Part shown: in pieces, positions 44,476 to 55,960 of the stretch
How the letters are laid out: each line of letters starts with the position of its first letter
How positions within the stretch are numbered: the stretch's first letter is position 1
DNA from: Trochalopteron elliotii
Taxonomy: Eukaryota > Chordata > Aves > Passeriformes > Leiothrichidae
Assembly: GCA_024734555.1 (NCBI GenBank)
Contig: JANPWX010000248.1
Span: 227,421 to 291,420 of the forward strand
Direction of reading: 5' to 3'
DNA: 64,000 bases
Position numbers and translations under genes: made by a program
Notes under the pieces: generated by a model
Database searches by the model: none
Seen by the model: only the letters and a program-made list of their open reading frames with translations
Told to the model about the DNA's origin: nothing

Positions 44476-45619
44476 GGGGTGGGGGAGATCAGGAGCATGA
44501 GCTGCCCCTGGGTCTGGGTGAAGCAGGACTGTGCAGTGGAGATAACCCAGGGGGGTGAGTGTGTCAGAGCCCTTCTCATGCACCAACACACCCACTGGTG
44601 TATTGATCTTCTCCTGAAGGTCTCCTAAACCTTATTTCATGGCTTTCGATGACTCTTCAGAATTATGACCCAATTTATGCTTTCTGTAATAATCAGCACA
44701 ATAAGGCAGTAAAGCTGTCATTGCTGGATACACCAAATTTATATTTTATCACAGCAATATAATCAATACAATAAGAAACCAATACTTTATGAGTTACCAT
44801 TGTCTTCTCAGAGCCTTTGCAGGACTCTTTCCTCAAATCTACTTTGGGTCTGGGGGAGGTTTATGTCCATATTGGCTCCTCCTCCAGCTGTTCCATGACA
44901 AATAAACCTCCCACTGCTGCTGAGATCTCAGCCAATATGCTCTGCAGTAAAAACAAAACATTTCCTTTACTGGTCTTTTTTTATATTCAAACCAAAACCA
45001 TCAAACAAATAAAGTTTGCTCACAATACAACACAACACAATGTGTTACTCTGTTTCCCCCAGTTGAGTTCCTTCCATGCACTGCAGGAGCAGCTCTGAAA
45101 CGTTGAATAATGCTTTGCATTGCTTCAGCAGCTGTCAACAACAGAGCTGCAAACACTCCAGAATGTTCATTATTTGACTCCCAACACTCCATAAAATATG
45201 CTCATAAACCCATCCAGAGATGCCTGTGCTCACACACACTTGCATTTGTCTCTATACACACATTTTCATATCTATTTCTGTTTCCAGATGAGAAAGAGAA
45301 GTTCTTGGATGGTTAAATACCATTTCCCACAGCAAAGGAATGAGCAAAGGGGAGAACCAGGCAAGGATTTCTGATTCCCTTTTGCTTTGTTTTGATCCCA
45401 GCACAACTCTCCCCTGCTGAATGAACAACCACAGGAATCATTAACTCTTTGGAGATAAATATTTTAATGTCATTTCTGCCTCCTGACTGGGGACATTTTA
45501 GTGAGGCTTCTCTCCCATGGGCAGCAGAGCTGGGAGAGCAGCTTTGATCTGTGCCCAAGAGCAGCCTCAGAGAGTGACAGTGTGCCCAGGACAAAACTGT
45601 GCCCAGGACAAAGCTGAGC
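44476..45619. other. Unannotated DNA
   Basis: Nothing recognised apart from a GTGCCCAGGACAAA(A/G)CTG tandem pair at 45581-45617, just before the LTR. Confidence 0.5.
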
Positions 45620-45624
45620 TCAGG

Positions 45625-46369
45625 TGTCCTGGGTTACATTGCAAGATGTAACCAAAAGTGTGTATTCTGTTACCATCTGTTGAAAGCAGCTGGGGAGGTG
45701 ATTTTCTTTATTTCTGGTATAACCCATTCCTCATAACTCTGGGGGGAGGGGGTGGGTGCCTTCTGCTAATGGCCAGATGTTAAACCAGCTGGGGCAGTGT
45801 TTTCTTTATCCCTTCCAGGACCCACCCTCCCTCCAGGGGATCTCTGCTGTCCATGGGCCATCCAGGCTCACTGCAGGGCTGAGACAATTCCATCATCCCA
45901 CCCAGGGGAGGAGCCCAGCATTCCCACCTGGATCAAAGCTGGCATTCAGAGCACCAGCACAGCCTGTGTGCACTGGATTGCCAGAGGGAGACCAGACCCA
46001 TCTCAGCACCACTGGACCTTCAGGGGAAAACTCCACCCTTGTACAGGATCATCTCTGCTCCACCAGAACCACATCTGTCCCTGCAGGAGGACTGGACTGG
46101 GCTGACACCAACACCCTGAGCAACAACAGGGGGTCAGGTTGTGTTCTGACTCTGGCAGTGGTTTCTTTTTAGTTTGTTTGCTTTTTTATACTACTACATT
46201 TTTATTTTAATTTTCCTAGTAAAGAACTGTTATTCCTATTCCCACATCTTTGCCTGAGAGCTCCTTATTTTCAAAATGATGATAATTCAGAGGGAGGGGT
46301 TTACATTCTCCATTCCAAGGGAGGCTCTGGCTTTCCCCTGGCAGACACCTGTCTTTCCAAACCAGGACA
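45625..46369 (+). mobile_element. Solo LTR, ERVL-like, long form
   Basis: It starts TGTCCTGGGTT and ends AACCAGGACA, so the ends form an inverted repeat (TGTCCTGG/CCAGGACA). CAGG flanks it at 45621-45624 and 46371-46374, consistent with a slightly degraded 5-bp duplication (TCAGG/CCAGG). It is the inverted partner of 19544-20194. Its U3 holds an extra segment of about 100 bp bounded by two similar stretches of about 31 bp, at 45679-45711 and 45779-45809. An AGTAAA signal lies near 46218. There are no viral genes. Confidence 0.93.
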
Positions 46370-47068
46370 CCAGGATAAAACTGTGCCCAGCCTCAGGTTG
46401 CTGGGAGAAGGCGGAATCCCTAATCCAGCAGATCCTTCTGTTGGCACTCATGCCTTTTCCTCAGGCAGGTTGGAGCCAGTAATTGATGTCTGACATGGTT
46501 CTGAGGTCTACCAAAGCCTGCTTTCAATAAAACCCAGGTTCTGCTGTCAGCCCTGGGCACCTGCCAACACCCTTGTGCCCAGCAGATCCCCGGATTGCCT
46601 TCCATAATGTGCACCCTGAAAAGCAAAAGCTTTTAAATCCCCACAATAAAAGGTTCCTTAATTGCAGCAAAGCTTTTACAGTCACCACTTTCCTGGCTTT
46701 CTTCTCTCCGTAAAATACTGATTTTTCTTCTTAGATTTGTTGCTCTTTCTCCCCTGTTAAATTGTCTGTGCTCCCCCTTTCCAGTTAATATAATAATTCC
46801 AATGAGCAGTGCTTAGCATAATTTCAGACACTGATGTACGTGCTGCTCAAAGCTGTGCTTTAGGAGGACTCCATTTCTGGGGGCAATGTAGCATGGAAAG
46901 CTCTCCAACCCTCTGAAACTGCATAAAGGGGGACCCAGAGAGCATCTAGAGGGATACTGTGGAAGTTATTTTATAAGATATTTGAGGGCTGATAGAAGCT
47001 GGGAAAAGCCATCCAAGATGGAATAGGAAGCAACAGGGTTTACAGGGAAGAAAGAAATGCTGCTCTGA
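46370..47068. other. Unannotated DNA, partly AT-rich
   Basis: 46620-46830 is ORF-free and AT-rich with TTAATTG and AATATAATAATT words. Nothing else is recognised. Confidence 0.45.
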
Positions 47069-47510
47069 GGTGCTGGAGTGTCCAGAGATGGGCACAGAGG
47101 TGGGGAAGGGGCTGGAGCACCAGGAGAGGCTGAGGGAGCTGGGAAAGGGGCTCAGCCTGGAGAAAAGGAGGCTCAGGGGGGACCTTGTGGCTCTGCACAA
47201 GTCCCTGCCAGGAGGGGACAGCCGGGGGCTCGGGCTGTGCTCCCAGGGAACAGGGACAGGAGGAGAGGGAACAGCCTCAGGCTGGGCCAGGGGAGGTTTA
47301 GATTGGATATCAGGGAATATTTCTTACTGGAAAGTGTTGTCCAGCCCAGGGCAGTGGTGGAGTCCCCATCCCTGGAGGTGGTTGAAAAACCTGTGGATGC
47401 AGCACTCGATGACATCTGTTAGTGGTGTGCATGGTGGTGCTGGGTTGATGGTTGGACTGGATGATCTTAAAGGTCTTTTCCAGCCTTAACAATTCCAGGA
47501 TTCCATGATT
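47069..47510 (+). mobile_element. CR1: CR1 LINE fragment, long 3' piece
   Basis: GGTGCTGGAGTGTCCAGAGA, AGCCTGGAGAAAAGGAGGCT, TTTAGATTGGATATCAGGGA, CCCATCCCTGGAGGTGGTTG and GGTTGGACTGGATGATCTTA appear in CR1 order on the plus strand, ending in AGGATTCCATGATT, the typical CR1 terminus. It is about 440 bp. A 139-codon ORF across it is a fossil frame, not a gene. Confidence 0.95.
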
Positions 47511-48013
47511 TAAAGGCATGAAGGGCTTCAGTAGGGTTATCCCAGCACAGCTGTGGAGTGATTCAGAGATGAACTGGACACCCAGTTGAGTTCAGGGCCG
47601 GGCTGCACACGGGCAAGGTGGAGATGGCTTAAAGAAATCAATGAGGTTCAAAATAAAAACAATCTGTTTATTTGCCCCCAGCTCTCTAGACCTTTTTAAT
47701 ACCCACAACTTGCATTTTTCAACTTATCTCTGCAATAAGGAGTCAAATGAATATGATTAAATATTAAAAGCTGGCATGATGGAGTGATCCCAGGAACCCA
47801 GGGGCTGGCACTTGGCACTAAGCTCTGGGGTTGTGACAGAGCTTTCCATGCCAGGGAGGAAAGGATATTCCAGGGATGGATGTATCCAGTTCCTCCCTCT
47901 GATGCTGAAAGCCACAGGGTTTGAGGAATGAAAGGATTCCTGCTGAGGTGTTTGGAGACAGAGGCTCTCCATGGGGGGAAAGACACTCCCAGCCACCCTG
48001 GAGGGAGGCTTTT
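47511..48013. other. Unannotated DNA
   Basis: Nothing recognised. Confidence 0.5.
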
Positions 48014-48165
48014 GTATCTATATCTATGTATCTGTATACCTATATATCTGTATATCTATATCATCAATATCTATATATCCATATCTATATCTGTATGTAT
48101 ATCTCTATATCTCCATCTAATAATCCACACCTATACAAATATTGATATCATCTATACAATCTATG

Positions 48166-48218
<53 letters not shown>
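48014..48218. repeat. TATC-rich microsatellite ending in (TA)22
   Basis: Degenerate TATCTA/TATCTG words fill 48014-48170. A pure TA run of about 44 bp follows at 48172-48215. ORFs here read Tyr/Ile repeats and are artefacts. Confidence 0.97.
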
Positions 48219-48856
48219 AGAAATATATCTACCCCTTTGTGTTAATTTTGGAGTTGTTCTCATCACAGCAGCACAAAGGGTCCCTCACAGGCACATTCCC
48301 AGCAGACTGGAGCTGTTTCCCAACAGCAGGGAAATCCCAGTTTAGGCAGAGCCTATAGACAACTGTCTTAGCAAACAGGAGCAGGATTTGGGGTTTTTGG
48401 GATTTTCTGAGCCAACAAACATCTCCATATATTTGCTCAGCCATCCAGTACAGCCCTCCTGGTGCTCCTGGCCATGGGGAGATTGGTGTTTCAAGCCAAG
48501 AGGACTGCCAGCCCTCCTCCTGAACAGCAGCAGAGCTTTCTTTGTGTCCCTGTCCCCATCTCAGCCCTTCCTGACACAAATACCTGCACATCCCTGCCAA
48601 GCTCTTGGTGGGGTCAGGCACAAACATCCCCCAGCTGCTCCAGGGCTCAGTTGGCGTCCAGACATCCTGCCTGTGATATTTGGGGTTACACTACCCTCCT
48701 GTGCATCACAAGCTCTCTCTCAGTCATAGTTCCCTATCTGTAAAGTGGGAAAAAAATGAATTTTACAGCCAACCTCTCCATGGAGTGGCATTCATGGCTG
48801 AAAGGATCACTGCAACCCCTGTGAGCTCCCAGGGGCAGCTCTGATGAAATCCCTGC
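48219..48856. other. Unannotated DNA
   Basis: Nothing recognised. Confidence 0.5.
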
Positions 48857-48861
48857 AGGGG

Positions 48862-49497
48862 TGTCCTAGGGTGACTTTATGATGCTTGTATCCCCAGTCA
48901 TCTGTTCTGTGTGTGCTGTATGTTGAGTTCTGTGCCTTTAAGACTGGTTCTGAGGGCGAAGCAGGGAAAGAAGCAGCACACAGTTTGTTTTGAAGAACAG
49001 CCCTCACTCCTCTGCCTTCCTGCTCTGGTGTGTTCAGCTGAGGCACAGACAGACTGTGGCACAGACATCTGCTTTGCTCTTAGTTAGTTTAGCTAGCTGA
49101 GACAGAAAAGCTCTCTGGACTGTTTTTTTTTCCCTTTTTCTTGGGACTGTTTAAACCTGCTCTGGACTGAAAAACACCCAGAGGAGCTCTGAGGGCTGGC
49201 ACCTGCAGCCCACCAGAGCCTGGACCTCCAGAGGGGCTGACAAGGGACTGAGAGAGCCAAGCTACACCCACAGCAAGGACTGTCTCAATTTGCCATCTCA
49301 CTTCAGAACAGAAGGTTTTAATGTTTCATATTATTCATTCTTTATGCTTGTGGGCACTTTGCTGAATAAATCGTTTCTTCCACTTTTCCCTGAGGAAGTT
49401 CTGTCCCAGACCAGTGGGAGGGAGGGCCCATTTGGGTTTGCTCCCCAGAAGGACCCTATTCGGGGGTTTTCTCCCAAATTTGCCCTAAACCAGGACA
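48862..49497 (+). mobile_element. Solo LTR, third ERV subfamily
   Basis: It begins TGTCCTAGGGTGAC and ends TAAACCAGGACA, again an inverted-repeat pair of termini. AGGGG (48857-48861) and AGGTG (49498-49502) look like a 5-bp duplication with one change. AATAAA at 49365-49370 gives the poly(A) signal in plus orientation. The interior is unrelated by eye to the LTRs at 42.0 and 45.6 kb. No coding remnant follows it. Confidence 0.9.
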
Positions 49498-51656
49498 AGG
49501 TGGCACAGGAGGAACACAGTGTGTGCACCATCAGCTGAGCACAGGTCTCAGTGACCCAGCTGCACAGACTCAGCTCATTTTCCTCCTCTTTAAACCCCCC
49601 TGCCAGCAGCTCAAACCTCATGGTCAGGCTGCCTTTTCTGAAAAAAGAGCAATGAGTCAACAGTGCAGAGGAGAAAACACATCCATTCACTCCATTCATT
49701 CAACAGCTGAGAGTGAGGGATGGAATTTTGGAAAGCAGGGATGATTCACGAACAGAAAGAAAAGAATTGAGTTTGCAGAAATGATAGAGGAAGGGGGAGA
49801 AAGTGATTTAAGTCACCAAACCTGACTCACTGGTTAAATTAATCCCAATATATGATTTCCATCTTCTAAAATAGCAAGGAAAAGCTGTACAAATAGGTGG
49901 AATCATTCAATGAAAGCCATTTATCATAGGATTTTTTGGCTTGTTTGGGGTTTTTTGAAACCTCTTTCCATCTCTCTAGTCTTCAACGAGTCAAATAGCA
50001 TCCTGAACCTGGAGGTAATAATTTGGTTATCCTGTTTCCCATTGCCCATTCCCTGCCACATTTTGTAGACCCACATTTCAATTGTCTGAAGAGCCCTATG
50101 AAGCAGCCCCAGATCCAAGATTTTGCCATTCCCATTCTCCAGCATCTCTACTTGACATAAAAAAAGAATCCTTTGATGGACAATCACTGAATGACCAAAC
50201 CAGGCTGCAAATTTAGAGGAGAGTCCTTTTTGTGTGGGCAATTCCTGACTGCAGCTCTGTGCAACCTCAGCAGCCCTCCCAGAACAGTGATGATGGAATG
50301 GAGCTGTGACAATCCAGGTGTCCCTTGGGCTCAATCCATCACCCCAGGAGATGGCAGCTGGTGGCTGAAGTCCTGCCTGGGCTCAGATGAGCTGGGTGAG
50401 AGCAGCTCAGGAGAATGGCACTGAGTGCAGTGACATCTCTGGGTCAGAATGTGGAGTCAGCTTCATTTCCCAAGTTATCCCAAGTGCCACCATCACTCTG
50501 GGCATGAGGATGTGAAAGGAAAGCTTTCAGGGATGGGCAGCATCTTTTATCCCAGGAATGCCTGCTTTAAAGGACCCACTTCCACACACATGGACCTTAT
50601 TTAAGGAGAAGCTGCAGCTTTCAAGTTAAATCTGAGTGTCTTTGAATACTGGAAATTTGTAACTCAGTTATAAATTCTGTAACTTTCTGTATCCTTTTTA
50701 AAGCTCCTCCAAACTTGTGCATCTCCTGACATCTGTGCCTTCTGAGGGTGAATGATGAGCTACAGAAAAATTCATGTGTGCCCAAAAAATTTTCTCTAAT
50801 AATCCCTCACTCTCACTAAGGAAGAGCTAAAAGTGGCTCCTGGTTTTCTCAGCCTAAACCTTGACAGGGCTTTGCTTTTGTGGCACAAGAGCCACTTCAG
50901 TGTGGCTGTGCTGAACGTGTTCCAGTGCATAGGGCACAGCCAGCCCTGGGTGAGTTTTTAGCTCCAAGAATGGGTTGATCCTTCTGCAGTCACCTGGCAA
51001 ACACAGAAATGCTTGGGAAGAGATGGAGAGGAGGATTTTGGGGGGACACAGCAATATTGGGAGCCCCTTGCTGATGCTGAATTCAGTGAACTTTACTTCT
51101 CAAACCCAGAATTTCAAAGGGAAAATCTGGTTGGGTTTTTTTTTTCCCATCCAAAAGACCACACAACACAAGGCAGTGGATTTTCTACTGTTAATCTTGC
51201 ATCCAATTTTTTTTTTCCTCTGTGCTAACAGATTGACCTGAAAGAGCAAGATCCTAATTGCTCAGAGATAAAGTAATTGAGTGGTCTCCTGGGCTCTATT
51301 TGGTACAACAGACTTCAATAGAGTTGACAAATGTCGATCCATAACCCAGGATTAATGGGGCTGTGCTTGGCTTCCCCTTCAGTTTCCCATTTGCTCCTTT
51401 GGTCTAACTAACACCCTGATTGCTTTGGGAAAACTGACAAATCTTTGCAGTTAATGAGCCCCTCTAGTAATTTATCAAGCAGGGTTTCTAAAATAAAAAG
51501 AGCACTGAGAACAAAATGTTGATTCTGTGCTAAAGGAAGAAGAAATCCTTCTCTCCCCAGATGCTGAAGAGCTGGGATGATTTTGCTCCTGCACAGCTGG
51601 GAGCTGGAGGGACTCTTGCAGTGTGGGTTTTTTTTTCCAAAAGCATTTGGGGTTCC
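49498..51656. other. Unannotated DNA
   Basis: No gene or repeat is recognised. T-rich runs lie near 51137-51147 and 51210-51218. Confidence 0.5.
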
Positions 51657-51798
51657 AGGCCAGCTTGGGCAGGGCTTGGAGCTCAGCCTGGAGAAAAGGA
51701 GGCTCAGAGGGCACCTTCTGGCTTCTGTGTGGAGGAAGGTTTGGGTTGAGATGTGCTTTGAGATCCCTTCCAGCCCGAACCTTTCTGGGACTCTGGGG
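51657..51798 (+). mobile_element. CR1: Rearranged CR1 fragment
   Basis: A 3'-proximal CR1 block (CCAGCTTGGGCAGGGCTTGG) is followed by a more 5' block (GCTCAGCCTGGAGAAAAGGA) and then by the terminal block (GAGATCCCTTCCAGCCCGAA). The first two blocks are in the wrong order compared with 47069-47510 and 53411-53995. Confidence 0.8.
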
Positions 51799-52340
51799 CT
51801 GATTCTTGGGGATGTCAGGCAGTCTCCCACGCATGAAACAAGGGATGCCTCTCACTGGGAACTCAGGATTGCACACAAAACAATTTGGGAGCTTGCTTTT
51901 ACACACCTCTTTCAGCCTCTCTGTGGAAGGATGAACAGACCTGGAGAACTTCTGTAGGGATTGGGGAGGCTGGAGCCATTCCCCAGTGCAGATTTCTGCT
52001 CCCAGGAGCCCTGCCAGGCTCAGCTGCCCCACGTGTCACGAGTGACACTCTGCCAGGTGCTGTCCCTGGAGTATCTCTGGGAAGCTCTGAGGAGCAGCTG
52101 CTCTTTACATGAAAAAAAAAAGAAAAAGAAAAAGAAAAAAAAAAAAGGCATTAGAAACACTTGATTTTGCAGTCAAATATTTTATCTGGCCCTGGGCTCA
52201 ACAGCAACAAACTCTGAACTTCTTCCCGCTGGGGGTGGAACTCCCCAGCCTGGTACAGCCCCACCAAGTCATCTCTACCAGCAGCTGAAACTGGGAGCTC
52301 TCCAAACTCTGTATTCCCTGGAAAATGCCAGCACTTCGGC
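51799..52340. other. Unannotated DNA with an A-rich run
   Basis: An (AAAAAG)n-like run lies at 52110-52146. Nothing else is recognised before the assembly gap. Confidence 0.6.
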
Positions 52341-52709
52341 NNNNNNNNNNNNNNNNNNNNNNNNNNNNNNNNNNNNNNNNNNNNNNNNNNNNNNNNNNNN
52401 NNNNNNNNNNNNNNNNNNNNNNNNNNNNNNNNNNNNNNNNNNNNNNNNNNNNNNNNNNNNNNNNNNNNNNNNNNNNNNNNNNNNNNNNNNNNNNNNNNNN
52501 NNNNNNNNNNNNNNNNNNNNNNNNNNNNNNNNNNNNNNNNNNNNNNNNNNNNNNNNNNNNNNNNNNNNNNNNNNNNNNNNNNNNNNNNNNNNNNNNNNNN
52601 NNNNNNNNNNNNNNNNNNNNNNNNNNNNNNNNNNNNNNNNNNNNNNNNNNNNNNNNNNNNNNNNNNNNNNNNNNNNNNNNNNNNNNNNNNNNNNNNNNNN
52701 NNNNNNNNN
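52341..52709. other. Assembly gap of 369 N
   Basis: Undetermined bases run from 52341 to 52709. All ORFs that cross it are artefacts. The flanks (CAGCACTTCGGC on the left, GAAAAGCATCCTTG on the right) carry no recognisable repeat. Confidence 0.99.
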
Positions 52710-53410
52710 GAAAAGCATCCTTGAAAAGCAATTTCCACGGAGCCATGGCACTGCTGCCAGCCTGGAGAGCAGTGTCCCCTGTGCCAGGGCCAGCAGAGTG
52801 TGTCCCCTCTGAGGGGACAGCAGCCATGGGAGGTTACCCCCAGCATGGAGACTTTGGATCCCTGCTCCAAGGGCCAGTCCCAGATGGGCACAACACAGCA
52901 GAAAACCCTGATTTTAATGTGTTTATCATGGAGGTGCCTTTCCCAAATGTATTTTTTGTTCTTCTGGAGCCTTTCCCCCACCTCTGAGCCCCCTTCTCGG
53001 TGTGTGTGCCTTTCTTTCTCACATCTCTCTCTCCAATGCCAATCTCAGAGGAGTTTTTTTCTCCTTCCCCACAAAATTCCACACTACAGCCTGCAGACCT
53101 GTGAAGGAACATTGACACCTAAGCTCTGCTACCCTTCATATCCTCCTCCCAGCTGTGTGAAAACATAAATGCCCTTGTCCTCTACGAGCAGCAAACATGT
53201 TCACTCTTTGAGGGAGTGACCCACTTTGGAGAGAGCTTTGCCAGAGTCCTGAACTGCTGCTCTGGCAATGTCAGATGTCTCCAGGGGGATGTAAAAGGGG
53301 AGAAGTCCTAAAATCTCCAGTTGGGAATAAGGTTTGCAGGGCCAGAATTCTGTTTAACCCCTAAGCTGTCTGTACCCTCCAAGAAAGTAAGCTTGGGCTT
53401 TGGATTGATG
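52710..53410. other. Unannotated DNA
   Basis: Nothing recognised. Confidence 0.5.
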
Positions 53411-53995
53411 GATGACTCTGGCCCTGGTGGGCAGCAGGACAGGGGGGATCCTGCCCCTGTGCCCAGGTGACACCCCACCTGCAGAGCTGCCCCAGCCCTG
53501 GGGCCAGCACAGGCAGGACCTGGAGCTGCTGGAGAGAGCCCAGAGGAGGCTCCAGGGGGATCAGAGGGATGGAGCAGCTCTGCTGGGAGGAAAGGCTGGC
53601 AGAGCTGGGATTGTTCAGCATGGAGAAGAAAAGGCTTCAGAGTGACCTAAATGTGGTCTTCCAGTACCTGAAGGGAGCCTGAAAGGAAGATGAAGAAAGA
53701 CAATTTCCAAGGGCCTGGAGTGCCAGGACCAAGGGGGAATTACTTCAGACTGAGAGAGAATATGTTTAGACAGGATATTGGGCAGGAATTGTTCCCTGTG
53801 AGGGTGGGCAGGCCCTGGCACAGGGTGCCCAGAGAAGCTGTGGCTGCCCCTGGATCCCTGGCAGTGTCCAAGGCCAGGCTGGACAGGGCTTGGAGCAGCC
53901 TGGGACAGTGGAAGGTGTCCCTGCCCATGGCAGGGGAGTGCTGGGATGATCTTTAAGGTCCCTTCCAACCCAAACCACTCTGGGATGCTGTGATC
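53411..53995 (+). mobile_element. CR1: Longest CR1 LINE fragment in the window
   Basis: About 585 bp in plus orientation. It runs from a more 5' part of the 3' region (GAGAGAGCCCAGAGGAGGCT, GCATGGAGAAGAAAAGGCTT, CCAGTACCTGAAGGGAGCCT) through AGAGAAGCTGTGGCTGCCCC to AAGGTCCCTTCCAACCCAAA and a short TGGGATGCTGTGATCC terminus. The reverse-transcriptase region is not included, so it encodes nothing. Confidence 0.95.
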
Positions 53996-54366
53996 CGTGG
54001 AGATGAGGAACAGGCTGGAAAAGCAGGACGCTGGGGACAGGTAGGAATGTGATGGCTTTGGGAAGCTGCAGATGAAGGAGGCAGCACAGCTGGGTCCCCC
54101 CCAGGGCAGAGCCACTCTGGGGGACTGGGGGGTCACCTCAGGCCGTGCCTGGCACTGACAGCAGGGCTGGCACAGACACAGCTCTGGCTGTTTGCTGCAG
54201 CAGCTCTGATGGGCAGAGCTAAAGTGCAGAGATGCAGATCATTTGTAGGAGAAAAGGAAAACAAGGGAGGATTATTTAGTCAATCACCTTGTTGGCTGTG
54301 ATTAGTCTGGAGTTTAGAGCAGAAAACTCTGTGCTGGAGGTCTCCTTCTGCATCTCACACTGGACT
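53996..54366. other. Unannotated DNA
   Basis: Nothing recognised. Confidence 0.5.
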
Positions 54367-54879
54367 TGTAAGATCTGCCAGTGAAAAACGAGGATCACTT
54401 TCTACGTAAATTTTAAGAAATAGGTTTAATAGAAAATAAGACAATTAGGAGATAGAAAAAAAGCAAAGTACAGCTGGCAGGGTGACTTGGCATTCAGCCA
54501 AGTCCACACCCTGCTGTATCAGAGACATTCTTTAAACACCCTTTCTATGGCATCAGTCTGTTGAATATTCATATTTTTCCATAAACTAGTTTCCATATTC
54601 CAGGAACTGTTTTGCATGGTCCCTCCTTGGGTTTGCCTTTTTAGAGCACGTGTGTTTCTGGGCTGTGTCTTCATTATCACCTCCAGCCTGGGCCTTGGTC
54701 CAGACTTTCTTCAGATGGGAGATGCTGATAGTTGGTGTATCAATAGCAGGGTCTTCTTCACCTGTTCACTGGATGTTATCCCAACCAGACAGACAGTTTA
54801 AGCATCCTATATCAACTACTGCCACTATGCCTGATTTTCTTTACTAATAGCAGAAATAAAAACTTACATCCTTACTACA
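54367..54879 (-). mobile_element. LTR-like element, minus strand
   Basis: On the minus strand it runs from TGTAGTAAGG (at 54879) to CAGATCTTACA (at 54367), so the ends share TGTA/TACA. It carries ATTAAA (54425-54430 on the plus strand as TTTAAT) and an AT-rich U3. A 7-bp inverted repeat, GACTTGG...CCAAGTC, sits near 54484-54505. No target-site duplication is visible, so the boundaries are less certain than for the ERVL-like LTRs. Confidence 0.5.
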
Positions 54880-55821
54880 ATGTTTTTATTCATATAGCAC
54901 ACACCTTATGAAAAGCCAACTTTATAATATGCATTTGTAACATGCCTGTAAACCTTCCCATTGGAACCCAGACTGAGAAACTGCTTGTTTTAATTGTGAG
55001 GTGTCCCCACAACACCTGACTGCTTTGTAAGGCCACGACAGTATTTACAGATTTTTCCCCCTGCAATGGATGTACAATTCCTGTACAACAGCACCAAATC
55101 CTCTGGCAGGTTTCCAGGCTGGGAGGAACCCACACCAAAGCCTGGAGGAGGTGAAGTTTGTGGGGATATGAAGGACAGGGATGATTTCCTTTCCTCAAGA
55201 AGCCTCAGAGCACCCACAGGCAGGGAGCACTGCTGGCAGCAGGGACAGGGAAGCAAAGCAGGCAGGAAAAGCTGAATTCAGAGCTGGGCTGAAAGGGCAA
55301 ACCAGCCAAGGTGGGCCTGGAGAGCCAGGCAGCACCAAACCCTCCCCTCTCACTGAAATCCCAGACAAGGATTTTTACCCTTGTGGGGCAGACAGTCCCA
55401 TCTCAGCTGTTAACTGAAGATACCTGAAATGGGCTGATTTTCAGAATATTAAGCAGGTGAGACTGTATTCCCCAGAACCACAAAATGTGCTGAGTTGGAT
55501 TTGTTCCTGGTTACCCTGAAAATACCAACCTCGTGGTCTATGAGTAAAATACAACAGTCAATGGTTAAAACATATGTATTAAAGAGGCCACTACTTTTTC
55601 TTTGCTCATCTGTCAAATCAAATATTTAAACCAAAATCTTCCTTGATTTTACTGTGAATCCTGCAATTTTCTTTGCACTTTTCCTTACACTTTGTGATGA
55701 TAAACTTGATCTTTCCTGTTGCTGGGAAAAGCTTGGGACAGGCTCACCACAACCAAAGTAGAGAGCAAAAGAACAAGTTGTCCAACTTTTTTCTGAGTCC
55801 ATATAACTTGACAGATTAAGA
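54880..55821. other. Unannotated DNA
   Basis: Nothing recognised. Confidence 0.5.
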
Positions 55822-55960
55822 GGATCACAGAATGGTTTGGGTTGTGAAGGACTTCAATGCTCACCCTTGTTCCAGCCCACCTGCCATGAGCTGGGACAGC
55901 TTCCACTATCCCAAGGTTGCTCCAAGCCCCTCCAACCTGGCCTTGAACACCTGGAATTCT
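55822..55960 (-). mobile_element. CR1: CR1 LINE fragment (3' end)
   Basis: GATCACAGAATGGTTTGGGT, CCATGAGCTGGGACAGCTTC and CTCCAACCTGGCCTTGAACA mark the last 140 bp of a CR1 on the minus strand. It is one of the more diverged copies. Confidence 0.9.

Noticed and set aside
51475..52032. 185-codon minus-strand ORF
   Set aside because: Runs antisense across a rearranged CR1 piece. A repeat by-product.
52151..52987. ORFs of 158-276 codons across 52.2-53.0 kb
   Set aside because: They exist only because undetermined bases in the gap contain no stop codons.
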